NCBI RefSeq assembly: GCF_022538055.1
Contig: NZ_JAKZAM010000006.1
Coordinates: forward strand, 149,993-213,992
DNA: 64,000 nucleotides
Origin: Cognataquiflexum nitidum
GTDB taxonomy: Bacteria > Bacteroidota > Bacteroidia > Cytophagales > Cyclobacteriaceae
Reading direction: 5' to 3'
In this document: positions 1 through 8,600 of the stretch, piece by piece
Position numbering within the stretch: position 1 is the stretch's first letter
Layout: each line of letters starts with the position of its first letter
Made by a program: the position numbers and the translations under genes
Notes under the pieces: model-generated
The model's input: the letters and a program-made list of their open reading frames with translations, nothing else
What the model was told of the DNA's origin: nothing
Database searches by the model: none

Positions 1-78
1 GGATACTTCATTTCTGGGCTTACTTGAATTCCCTTTCCTTAGTGTCTTTGTGGGATTATTAATCTCGAGCTTGCGAGC

Positions 79-1212
79 TTACCTATCCATGAACATATCC
101 TTCAACTCATTCATCGGCAACTCCTCCAATACCTCCCTCTTAGACACCCCCTCTTCGTCTCCCCAACGGACAAGCCTTACAAATCCATCTGCAATCTCAA
201 TCCCCGAAATACTGTTGTCACTGTAGCAGCAGCAACCGGTATTGAAATACGTGGGCTTATACTTCGGTAGGTCAGCAACTTCCAAAGTACACTGACTCGG
301 GTGGCGTTTAATCTTTTGGTCCAATTCAGCTACTTTATCCACATCCCCGTTTTTCTCTGCCTCTAACAACTGGACCCGGAGCTGTTGGATATGGCTATAA
401 GAGTGAAAAATAGGCTGATGGGTATGTCCGGTCACCAAGACTACATTTTCCTGCTGCTGACTCCATTCGTACATGAGTTTGTTGTGGAGCGTTTTTTCAG
501 TTTGACTTAAGGCAGGCGTATTGATGTTGATATCCAAAAATGACTGCAGAGGCCCCCAAATGTAGGCCACAAACCAAATGGAAAACTTGTTCCCATCGCT
601 CCTTTTGTCCCCCTGATGACCGTGGGTACAAAAGACATCGATATGTTTCCCGTCTTTGTACTTTACCCGGACGACAATGCCTCCATAGATATTGATGGCT
701 TTGTCATAAATCTCCCGGAGGTACATCTTCGCAAATGGATCAATCTTCCAAAATAGGTCATGGTTGCCATAGATCTTGAAAAAAGCATTCCGCTTCACAA
801 ACTTCTTCTCCACCTCAAAAGTCTTTTTGTTGTGCTGCATAATGGAGAAGATGTTGAACTTCCAAAACTCTTCGCTGTCGCCCAAATTGATGTAGAAAGA
901 ACCCTTTTCATTGTAGTGTTCCAATGCGCTGAGGTAATTGTTCTCGGCATGCCGAAACTCGTCCCTGCCTTTCCTGTTGCCCTTGTGCACATCGCTGAGG
1001 ATGATAAAGCTGTTGCCACGCATGTCGAGGTTGTAAAGTGCGCCTTCTTCCGGTTTGGGGTTTTGGGTGATATCCTTATAGATTTCCGTCAACCGTTTGA
1101 ATACATATTCCTTGTCGGGTGAGGAGGAAATCTTTTTGGAAAACCAAATGGTGGGCTTCCGCAACACAAAAACTATGGGTGATTTGAGGATTTGAAAGAA
1201 TCGTTGGAACAT
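79..1212 (-). CDS. Calcineurin-like metallophosphoesterase
   Basis: Predicted metal-dependent phosphoesterase of 377 residues. The five metallophosphoesterase motifs are readable in order: SDVH (D74, H76), GD (D112), GNHD (N150, H151), a CTHGHQGD block near residue 200 and VTGHTHQP near residue 260. These ligands bind a two-metal centre in the family. An N-terminal hydrophobic stretch (about residues 5-22) may anchor or dock the protein at the membrane; no clear cleavable signal is seen. The substrate cannot be read from sequence: UDP-diacylglucosamine hydrolases, nucleotide and protein phosphatases all share these motifs. It ends 78 bases from the window edge and its 5' side faces a 9-nt repeat array, so its promoter, if any, lies in or beyond that array. 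Confidence 0.85.
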   Translation of the reverse strand: MFQRFFQILKSPIVFVLRKPTIWFSKKISSSPDKEYVFKRLTEIYKDITQNPKPEEGALYNLDMRGNSFIILSDVHKGNRKGRDEFRHAENNYLSALEHYNEKGSFYINLGDSEEFWKFNIFSIMQHNKKTFEVEKKFVKRNAFFKIYGNHDLFWKIDPFAKMYLREIYDKAINIYGGIVVRVKYKDGKHIDVFCTHGHQGDKRSDGNKFSIWFVAYIWGPLQSFLDININTPALSQTEKTLHNKLMYEWSQQQENVVLVTGHTHQPIFHSYSHIQQLRVQLLEAEKNGDVDKVAELDQKIKRHPSQCTLEVADLPKYKPTYFNTGCCCYSDNSISGIEIADGFVRLVRWGDEEGVSKREVLEELPMNELKDMFMDR

Positions 1213-1252
1213 GGATTAAAAATAGGAAAAAAATTGATTGGAGGGATGGGAT

Positions 1253-1447
1253 TGTTGTAGTGGTTGTAGTGGTTGTAGTGGTTAAAATGGTTGTAGTGGT
1301 TGTAATTGTTGTCTGCTTCGCGTTGTCACGTTGTCGAGTTTTCAAGTTGATGGGATTTCTTTTAAGGGTTGTAATTGTTGTAGTGGTTGTAATTGTTGTA
1401 GTGGTTGTAATTGTTGTAGTGGTTGTAATTGTTTTCGTTGTTGTCTG
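1253..1447. repeat. Degenerate 9-nt tandem repeat array (two blocks)
   Basis: Two blocks of a nonamer close to GGTTGTAGT. Block one (1253-1315) has seven units, block two (1367-1447) has nine, the latter alternating GGTTGTAAT and TGTTGTAGT. Each block ends in TGTTGTCTG, and each is followed by a related TTGTC-rich tail (1316-1350 and 1448-1476), so the whole block-plus-tail looks duplicated. The array starts about 40 bases upstream of the phosphoesterase start codon. Long valine- or cysteine-rich open frames here are products of the repeat, not genes. Confidence 0.85.
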
Positions 1448-1567
1448 ATTGTCTGCCGTGCGTTGTCAAGATGTCGAATATCAGCGACGTCATCCTGCGT
1501 ACCCAACTTTTGTAAATGTACAGAAAGGGGAATGACATGTTGGAATAAAGAGGTTCAATAGGAATGT

Positions 1568-1617
1568 GGCTTTAGCCCATTCAATAATAAAAGCCAAGCA
1601 ACAAAACGGCTTTAGCC
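1568..1617. repeat. Paired GGCTTTAGCC hairpin motif
   Basis: Two identical copies of GGCTTTAGCC (1568-1577 and 1608-1617), each able to form a small hairpin, sit exactly 40 bases apart. The layout resembles REP doublets (REPIN/BIME). A comparable doublet with a different stem, also at 40-base spacing, is seen at 63859-63915. Confidence 0.55.
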
Positions 1618-2247
1618 AAAACATTGAGACAGAATTGAGATGTCCTGAGCTCTGATGATGTCATTGGTAACCTGAGGTACCGGGATGAAGGATCTCATAT
1701 ATTTTAGGAGAGACCTTTCGCAGCACTCAGGGTGACGACTCCGACTATTACAATATTGGTTTGTGTAAAACCCCGAAGGGGTGACATGATTATAGAATAA
1801 AAAAAAAAATAAACCCTTTCTGATTTTGGCAGATTGGATGCCCAATCATAAAGGTGGCTTTCCGCCAAAACAGGGTAGGGATTGAACGCCTGCAGGGGTA
1901 AAAAGATTAAGCTGATGGTTTTGGAAAAGTACAAACAATGAAATTATCGGAATAATACTATGGTTTCTTGGAAATTGGTCAAAAGGTAACGAATGGGTAA
2001 GGAGGGTGTAACGGGTGGGTAGGAGAAGGGTAAGGGAAGGGTAGCGGAAAGTGGGAGGAAATTCATGATTTTCGGAAATTTTATAGCATTATTTCTTTTA
2101 GAATAGATTTATTTCAAGTTTAAAGAAATTGTTTTATTTCGGGAAATCGGTTGGAAATCTTGCTTGGCCTTCTTCCTATCCGATAAAAAAGTAAAAGACC
2201 AATTCGATTTTTGAGATCAAATTCCTAAAGAGCGGTTTTGAAAATAG
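1618..2247. other. Non-coding spacer with dispersed-repeat remnants
   Basis: No credible gene is seen here. The sequence holds a CCCC-GAA-GGGG hairpin at 1771-1781 followed by a GTGACAT/TATAGAAT string, which I recognise as a dispersed intergenic repeat common in Bacteroidetes, a run of eleven A residues near 1800, and the G-rich 11-nt repeat block listed separately. Short open frames on the minus strand look like translated repeat sequence. Confidence 0.5.
1985..2059. repeat. Degenerate 11-nt G-rich repeat block
   Basis: About six units of roughly 11 bases built around GGGTAAGG/GGGTAGCGG (for example AAGGGTAAGGG followed by AAGGGTAGCGG). Seven or more GGG runs lie on the plus strand within 60 bases, so a G-quadruplex is possible on that strand. 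It shares its 11-nt period with blocks at 2434-2515 and around 63725-63765. Confidence 0.6.
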
Positions 2248-2340
2248 CTACGTTGAAAAAATTATGAAATGAGTTCCCTCACAAAAATACTTGGGACCAT
2301 AATAACCTGTCATCGGAAAAGGACTTATTGGATTCATCAT
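2248..2340 (-). pseudogene. 5' remnant of a STAND-like ATPase gene
   Basis: On the minus strand, starting at ATG 2340 or 2337, the sequence encodes MNPISPFPMTGYYGPKYFC, which matches 17 of the first 19 residues of the intact ATPase at 16934-18055. After the cysteine codon the match stops and the frame ends at TAG 2248-2250. The homology also continues upstream of the start codon into the palindromic repeat (2355-2381), with nearly the same spacing as in the intact copy. This is therefore the 5' end of a former paralogue whose body has been lost, not chance similarity. It lies 190 bases downstream of the Wadjet-HNH-methyltransferase/HIT operon. Confidence 0.85.
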
Positions 2341-2354
2341 TTCTAGTTGTTGAT

Positions 2355-2381
2355 TTACAAATTGTAATTTACATTTTGCAA
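2355..2381 (-). promoter_or_regulatory. Palindrome pair upstream of ATPase remnant
   Basis: TTACAAATTGTAA (2355-2367), a perfect 13-bp odd palindrome, is followed one 14-base period later by a decayed copy TTACATTTTGCAA (2369-2381). The same unit occurs three times upstream of the intact ATPase gene at 18075-18115, placed 18-20 bases from the start codon in both cases. It is a likely operator or RNA-level element that has been inherited with the gene. Confidence 0.6.
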
Positions 2382-2433
2382 ATCTGCCAATTCTTTTCAC
2401 AGGGATGAAGGGGGTAAGCTGGCTCTATCCCTT

Positions 2434-2515
2434 ACTTTGGTACTACTTTGGTATTACTATGGTACTACTCTGGTAGGGCTTTGCAAGGGATTTGAGGGGG
2501 AGATGAGGGGGAGAT
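2434..2515. repeat. Degenerate 11-nt tandem repeats
   Basis: Four consecutive 11-mers of ACTTTGGTACT type (2434-2444, 2445-2455, 2456-2466, 2467-2477) and, 16 bases later, two perfect copies of GAGGGGGAGAT (2494-2504, 2505-2515). The block ends 12 bases from the stop codon of the methyltransferase/HIT gene, so it forms the 3' flank of that operon. Confidence 0.75.
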
Positions 2516-2527
2516 GAGAGAAGTCAT

Positions 2528-3394
2528 TTATAGATATTTTTTCTTTTCTGGAATCACTCCACGAACACCACCTTCTGGGTTATCCACATCTCCAACATAT
2601 CGGGGAATAAGGTGGATATGTACATGATTGACAGTTTGGCCAGCAGATTTGCCAATATTTATCCCTACATTAAATCCATCAGGTTCATACTTTTTTTGGA
2701 CAACTTCTTTTACATAATTCAGCATAAAAACACAGGCAGATTGTTCTCGAAAGCTCAAATCAAAATAGTTATCCACATGCCTTTTTGGAATGATCAAGGA
2801 ATGCCCCTTTGAAACAGGAAATTTGTCATAAATGGAAAACGCTGTCGCTGACTCGGCTATAAGTATACTCTCCGATGAAGGAATACAAAATAGGCAAGAA
2901 TCTTCTAATTGATCCTTATTCTTTTGGTTGAACGGACCATACTCATAAATTTCGCAGCTTTCATTTTTGAAAATAGAAACAAAAGGAAGGATCACGTTGC
3001 ATTGATACGTAGGTTTTTGGTGGATTTTATGAGTTCTAAATCCCTCATAAGTAACATCCCTTCTAACAGCGAAATAGGCTTTTCCGGTTGGTTTTAATAG
3101 CTGTGAAATTTCCATCAAGACCCTTGTCTGCTCTTCCTGCATCAGGACATTGAGAACATAAAAACAGAGAATGGTATCGAATTGCTTTTGTGGATAACTT
3201 GGAAAATAATGCCTGTCATATCCGACAATATCAATCCCTTTCCCTTTCAAAACCTCTACATCCTTTCCAAAGCCACATCCAAAGTCCAAGACCTCTCCCC
3301 GTAATAATCCCTTGTTCAAAACATGCCTTGCAGGAAAGGAAATAGAATCTCTTTCTTTGGCGGTGAGGTGGTTGAAGGAGTTTGAAGGGCTCAT
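2528..3394 (-). CDS. SAM-methyltransferase / HIT-domain fusion
   Basis: A 288-residue two-domain protein. Residues about 1-125 form a small class I methyltransferase with motif I VLDFGCGFGKD (36-46), an acidic post-I residue (D60) and a motif-IV-like FDTILCFYVLNVL (72-84). Residues about 160-288 are a complete histidine-triad domain: CLFC (C167, C170) as probable zinc ligands, H206 in the PKRH segment, and NHVHIHLIPR with triad H257, H259, H261. HIT enzymes cleave or transfer nucleoside phosphates through the central histidine. The start codon overlaps the HNH gene's stop by four bases (ATGA), so the two are co-translated as the last genes of the Wadjet-led operon. Joining a methyltransferase to a nucleotide hydrolase suggests modification and reversal or clean-up of a nucleotide-linked substrate; that is inference. 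The domain calls are firm, the role is not. Confidence 0.85.
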   Translation of the reverse strand: MSPSNSFNHLTAKERDSISFPARHVLNKGLLRGEVLDFGCGFGKDVEVLKGKGIDIVGYDRHYFPSYPQKQFDTILCFYVLNVLMQEEQTRVLMEISQLLKPTGKAYFAVRRDVTYEGFRTHKIHQKPTYQCNVILPFVSIFKNESCEIYEYGPFNQKNKDQLEDSCLFCIPSSESILIAESATAFSIYDKFPVSKGHSLIIPKRHVDNYFDLSFREQSACVFMLNYVKEVVQKKYEPDGFNVGINIGKSAGQTVNHVHIHLIPRYVGDVDNPEGGVRGVIPEKKKYL

Positions 3395-4467
3395 GGTAAA
3401 AATTGAAAGCCATTGTTTGAAGCAATGGTGATTAGAGGTTTAATTGTTTCTTGAAACTTAATTTTGAACTCTGGTTTTAAAATACTTTCCGACGTAGGCA
3501 TTTCAGAACAAATAGTGAGATAGTCTTCCAACAACTTATTCCTTGGATGCTTTTGACAGATAATATTCAATCCAGAAATTTGGGTATTAAAAAAATCTTC
3601 AAAAAAAGATTCAAAACGAGGTAATCGATTGTTTTTTGAAGAATTAAATTTAGGGCTAGCAGGGATTAAATTCCAAATTAAATCATGAGCGACAAAGCTA
3701 TGGGGAACGAAATGCTCAACCGCATAATTTTCGATTGAGATCATCTCGTTTGTATAAATACATTTTATTTTATTCTCTGGAAGTTCCTTAAATACCAAAT
3801 TCCAAAAATCTTTTCTTTGCTTATCTAATTTGGGTCGCTGCGCATCCTTTATGATTTTATTGGCTATATCAGGAATGTTTGGATTGTGTTTTTGAAAAAA
3901 CAAGGTAAGATTCCAATAACAAAACGATTTTAAAAACTTGGTATTTTCCAATAGGTAGTCAACCCATTCAGGGTTTATTTCTATTTCTTCCTTTTTGAGA
4001 AAATAAAGACACATTCTTTTTTTATCAGCATTTAATTCATAAATCTTCTTTTTCTTTTCACTGTCTGTTCCGATTAAACCTTCAAACCAAGGTGATAAAA
4101 ACCAATGTGGCACCTGATTATCGAAATGAGTTAAAATTCTTATTGTCTTCTTGTTATTGCTTTCATTTATCAATCGAAAAACTTTTTCCCTTTCGAAATG
4201 AATTGGTATGTTTTCGATTTCTGAGATAGCCGAAATTTGATTTTTCAAAACATCGCTTTTTCCATAAGACAAATTGAAATAATTGGCCGTGTACCAGGAG
4301 TTTGAAAGCATTCTAGCAAATAAAGATCTTTTATTTATTAACCTCTTTCCTTTTTCAAGTTCTTGAAGTATTGATAGAAACCAATAATATTTGTAGGTCG
4401 CAACAGTTTTGTTAAAACAGGCCGCTAAAATGTGGATTGGTAATTTTTCAGAGTGGGGAAAATTCAT
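3391..4467 (-). CDS. HNH endonuclease-domain protein
   Basis: A 358-residue protein with a long helical N-terminal part (about 1-225) and an HNH-like nuclease core near residues 233-285: CIYTNE, then VEHFVPHSF with the paired histidines, WNLIPA with the conserved asparagine, and NSSKNN. The spacing matches the ββα-metal fold of HNH nucleases, although only one cysteine is seen, so a zinc-ribbon HNH is unlikely. The N-terminal region carries an aromatic TYKYYWFLSIL segment and SWYTANYFNLSYGK, probably a DNA- or partner-binding domain; I cannot name the family. It starts 12 bases after jetD ends and overlaps the following methyltransferase/HIT gene. Base composition is as AT-rich as the jet genes, which suggests transfer together. 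Confidence 0.8.
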   Translation of the reverse strand: MNFPHSEKLPIHILAACFNKTVATYKYYWFLSILQELEKGKRLINKRSLFARMLSNSWYTANYFNLSYGKSDVLKNQISAISEIENIPIHFEREKVFRLINESNNKKTIRILTHFDNQVPHWFLSPWFEGLIGTDSEKKKKIYELNADKKRMCLYFLKKEEIEINPEWVDYLLENTKFLKSFCYWNLTLFFQKHNPNIPDIANKIIKDAQRPKLDKQRKDFWNLVFKELPENKIKCIYTNEMISIENYAVEHFVPHSFVAHDLIWNLIPASPKFNSSKNNRLPRFESFFEDFFNTQISGLNIICQKHPRNKLLEDYLTICSEMPTSESILKPEFKIKFQETIKPLITIASNNGFQFLP

Positions 4468-4479
4468 ACGTCATGAAAA

Positions 4480-5631
4480 TTAAGACCAATGCAAAAAATG
4501 ATTTGCGACATAATCAAAAGGGATTTTTTCTTGTTCTAGTCGCCAATTATTAGTTTTCAAAATCTTATAAAGCTCTTCTTCGGAGTCTGTAAGATTAAGT
4601 TGTGTAGTTAGATTTGTTAATGTACCGGAATCATTTTCAAAATATTTGTCAAAGGTTTGTTTGTCCATTAACACGCTTTTTGTGTGAGAAAAATAACCTC
4701 TAAATTGAGATAAAATTTCAAAGCCTTGAGCGTCAATATCTCCCCAGTAAAGCAATTCGAGATTTGCAAACCAGTTAACGTTCTTAAGATTGTAGACACT
4801 GTATCCGCTTCCAAATATTGCAATAGTCTTGTCCATTCTTGGAAGTGTTAAAGTAGTATAAAGAGTTGTTTTGTTTTCAACAACAATCACTTTTTGTAAG
4901 GGCAGATTCAGTTTTTCAAATTGGCTTATTGGAATAGCAATGTCGTCAAGACATGAAAAATAATTGTTACTAATTTCTTTGTCGAGTATTTTAAATCGGA
5001 CTTGAGGTTCACTAAATTTCAAATAAAATCTTTTTTCGAATGATTTTTCTTGAGGATCTAAAAATTCAGGAATGAGAACATCAAGAAGTTCTTTTATTAT
5101 ACTCTGATTTCTCTCAACAAACTTTGTGTGAACACTTATTGGCAATTCTCTAACATAAAGATTCGGTTTTGGAATCTGCTTAAAAAACATGCAAACTTTT
5201 AAAATACTTTCCCATTCATTTTGATTTTGTATTATCCTTGAAGGATGTTTTATAACCCAATTCCTTAATTCAGGAAAGGTGGAGATAATTCTTTCACAAT
5301 TTCCTTTGAAAAGTTCCGCTTCCTTCTCTTTGCCCAAATATTTTAACAAGTCCTTCTCTGTGTCGAAATAGATTGCGATGGGTAAGTCTTGAGTTCCTAA
5401 ATATTTGGTTTTTACCTTTTGAAAATCTAATGTGTAGCCAAAACCTTTTTTTTCTTTTGATTGACTGATTAAGAGAAGAATCTCTTTTTCAAATTCAGAT
5501 AATGATGATTTTGGATAACTTTTATCACCACGAATTTCAAGCTGCGTGAAAGGTTTTTCCTCAATCATTGATTGAAGAAACGAAATATACTTTTTGCCTG
5601 CTTTATCTTTAATTTCGCTTGGATTTATCAT
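4480..5631 (-). CDS. jetD: Wadjet JetD, Toprim-type nuclease
   Basis: JetD is the effector nuclease of Wadjet, a plasmid-defence SMC system; it cuts small circular DNA recognised by JetABC. The 383-residue length and two-part structure fit: an N-terminal DUF3322-like helical domain and a C-terminal DUF2220/Toprim domain. The Toprim acidic residues are readable as the glutamate in VVENKTT (about residue 249) and the DxD pair in YWGDIDAQGFEIL (about 299-301). The start codon overlaps the jetC stop by four bases. It is followed after only 12 bases by the HNH nuclease gene, which is not part of a standard four-gene Wadjet locus. Confidence 0.93.
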   Translation of the reverse strand: MINPSEIKDKAGKKYISFLQSMIEEKPFTQLEIRGDKSYPKSSLSEFEKEILLLISQSKEKKGFGYTLDFQKVKTKYLGTQDLPIAIYFDTEKDLLKYLGKEKEAELFKGNCERIISTFPELRNWVIKHPSRIIQNQNEWESILKVCMFFKQIPKPNLYVRELPISVHTKFVERNQSIIKELLDVLIPEFLDPQEKSFEKRFYLKFSEPQVRFKILDKEISNNYFSCLDDIAIPISQFEKLNLPLQKVIVVENKTTLYTTLTLPRMDKTIAIFGSGYSVYNLKNVNWFANLELLYWGDIDAQGFEILSQFRGYFSHTKSVLMDKQTFDKYFENDSGTLTNLTTQLNLTDSEEELYKILKTNNWRLEQEKIPFDYVANHFLHWS

Positions 5632-8600
5632 TGAAGAACGAAATTTGCTTTTTCTTCCTTGAACTGTTCAATTGGCATATCGTAAAGCCAAGAATACTTT
5701 TCTTCTTTTCGTTCAACGAAATGAACAAACGAAATGTCATTTTCTACAATGTGAATATTGTCGCTCGGTGTAACTACCAATAGTTGAAGATGAAGTTGTT
5801 TGCAAAGAGTTATCAAATATCTTGCTTTGTCTTCATCTTGTGCCTTAAAGGCTTCATCTATTGCAATAAATCTGAAGGAGTTACTCTGCAAGCCTTCTTT
5901 TGTTAAACCAAATTGGTAAGCAATAGCCGAACCTAAAATGGTATAAGTTAACTGCGCCTTTTCCCCGCCAGAAAGTTGCCCCATATTTTCGTAGGTCTTG
6001 AACTTGGCGTTTGTTTCTTTATAAAATTCCTCAGCTTTATAACTAAACCATGATCTAACTTCCATCACTTTCTTTCTCCAATCTTCTTTTTCTAATTTGG
6101 TAATTAGTGGCTCTATGTTATTATTAAAGTGATTTTTCCTACCCTCAATTGAAGCTTCAATAACTCTAATATTTGGAATGGCATTGTTTAGCATTGTTCT
6201 GAATTCTTTTACTTCATCACTAATTCGGTTTGGGGCTACAATTTGAATGTAGGTTTTGAAATCCTTATCTCTAAAATCAATTTCCCTTAAAGCATCATTT
6301 AATATTCTGATGTTGTCCTTGATTGAATCAGACCAATTTTCAAAGAACATTCTAAAGTCAGCAACTTTGTTGATGATAGTTTCTTGCAAGTACTCATTGA
6401 ATCTTTTTTCAAATTTTGGCAAGTTGTCATTTACCAGCTGTTTGAGTAGTGTTTGGTATTCACTGATGAATTCTAAATGCGTTGATTCTGGAAGTCGGCT
6501 CACATCTGAACGCCAGTCTTTAAATTTGTATGTGATTTCTTGGGATGGTTGCTTATAGGCATTGATTTTTAGTTTAACTTCATCCTCATTTAGCCGCTTA
6601 TCTTTATCTAATTCAGACAGTCTTATTGAAAGCTCTTTTTGAAATTCCTTTTGTGTGTTTTTTAAATTTGAATATTCAATCTTTTCTAAGTCAGGGTTTT
6701 GGTTTTCAAATTCTGTAGTGTCTACAATTCCTGTTATTTGAAGAATTTTATTGGATTCTATTATCTCTAAATTTAAATCCTCAATCTTTTTTTTCTGGGT
6801 AAAGATTTCTTGTCCTTTATTAAATAAATCAACTTCAGAAAGTTGCATTAAATTTCCTTTAACTTCTTCCAATTGTTTTTGAAGAGATTGAACTAAATTA
6901 TTTGTTTTTTCTAATTCAGCCTTTTGACCTTCTTTCTCTTGAATTTGTTCTGCAAAGGTTTTCCAGTCTATGTCATCATACTTTGTGAAGAGCTTGAATA
7001 GGTCGGAATAGAATTCTTTCTGAATTTCTAATGTTTTAATACTTTGCTCAATTTGTCGGTTCTCATGTAATGCTAATCTTTCCTTTTCTTGAAGGTTCTT
7101 TATTTCGGTTTGGAGTAATTTAATCTTGTCTTTATTTTCCCAACCTAAAACAAAGTTTTCTTTCTTTGATATATGTGGTCTATCGTCTTTCTCGTGTTTC
7201 CCTTTTGCAAATTTTGTAAGTCCTTCTTTAGTGATAGCTTTTTCTTCATATAAACCAAACTCCTTTAAATCATTTACACAAGCATAATTGTATTGATTTA
7301 CAATGATATCTTCAAGCCAATCTGAATAAATGCTTTTTGGTTTAAATTCTAATTTATTGATTATGGCGTTTTGGGCAATGTTTTTATTCCTCATATTTGC
7401 TAATGAGGTAAAACCCCTGAATCTTTGGTAGGTTATTCTACCTTTTAAATTGGTGCTATTTACATAATCGTTAACCTTATTATAGTATTTTTCAGGAACG
7501 ATAAGGCGTAAAGCGAAATTGTGAAGAATCTTTTCTGCCGAAAGCTCCCAATCTTTTTCATCCTCTCGGACTTTTATAAGCTCTCCTATAAACGGAATTT
7601 CTTCCATAGTGGCACCAATATGTTCTAAAATGTCATCTCTTATTTCCGCTTCTCGTCCAGCAATATTGTTTTTATTCTTTTGAAGAGATTTGATAGTTTC
7701 AATGTCTTCATTGATTTGATTGGTTAAATCATCTCGTTTATTTTTAGATAATCTCAATTTTTCATCAATTTCCTGTCTATTTAATTCCAATTCAGATTTT
7801 TTCTTACTAGCCTTTTCTCTATTTGCCTTAAATGTTTCTTCACTTGGGTTCGTATTGGACTCAAGATTTTGCGCTAATTTATTGTATTGGTCAAGTTTGG
7901 TTTTTCTTGCATCCCGGCTTTTTTCCAGCCTACTTATCTCAGCCTTTAGCTTCTCTATTTGATTGCCAACTTCGTCAGATTTTATTTGAACTTTTAAATC
8001 TGCGACTTCATCCCCTAACACTGTTTCTTTCGCTCTTAATTGATTGATTTCGATTTTAAGTTCTTCGAGTCTTTCATTACACTTGAAAAGTTCCTTTTTA
8101 GCAAGATCTTCATTCTTTTTTGCAAACCAATAAACACTAAGTTCATTAGTTGTATTCAATCTGATTAATTCAGTCTGTATTTTATAAAGTTTTTTTGCTA
8201 TTTCATCTATTGGAGAAAGTTGAGCGATTTGTTCTTTTGCTTTTTCAATATTATTTTTTGCATCCATCAAAGTCAAAAAGCTTTCTTTTAGCTGAATGAA
8301 CTCTGCTTCGGCATTTTGCTCTTCAAGCATATTGGTTCTGATAAAATCATCTAAGTCGTCCAACACTTTAACACCAACTACTTGATTAAATAAACTAAGT
8401 GCTTTTGTAGAACGCATACCAAATAAGATAGCAATTTTTTCTGCGTAGGAGTTCGGTCCATCCCAAAATTCAATTTTCTTTGTTTTGGTATTTGAATTGT
8501 ATACTTTTTCTAAACGTTTTTTCCAGTTTCCTTTACTATCAAAATCACTAAAATCCCTCTCTATTTCTAGTTGAAGGTGAGCAATTCCAAAGGACCTTCT

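Noticed and set aside
1260..1561. Valine- and cysteine-rich open frames
   Set aside because: Generated by the 9-nt repeat; no start context or family.
1612..1934. Minus-strand open frames of about 76 residues
   Set aside because: They translate known-type dispersed intergenic repeats and have no protein-like composition.
2528..4467. HNH plus methyltransferase as a classical restriction-modification system
   Set aside because: The methyltransferase lacks a readable DNA-methylase motif such as DPPY/NPPF or PCQ and is fused to a HIT domain, so a DNA-modifying role cannot be claimed.
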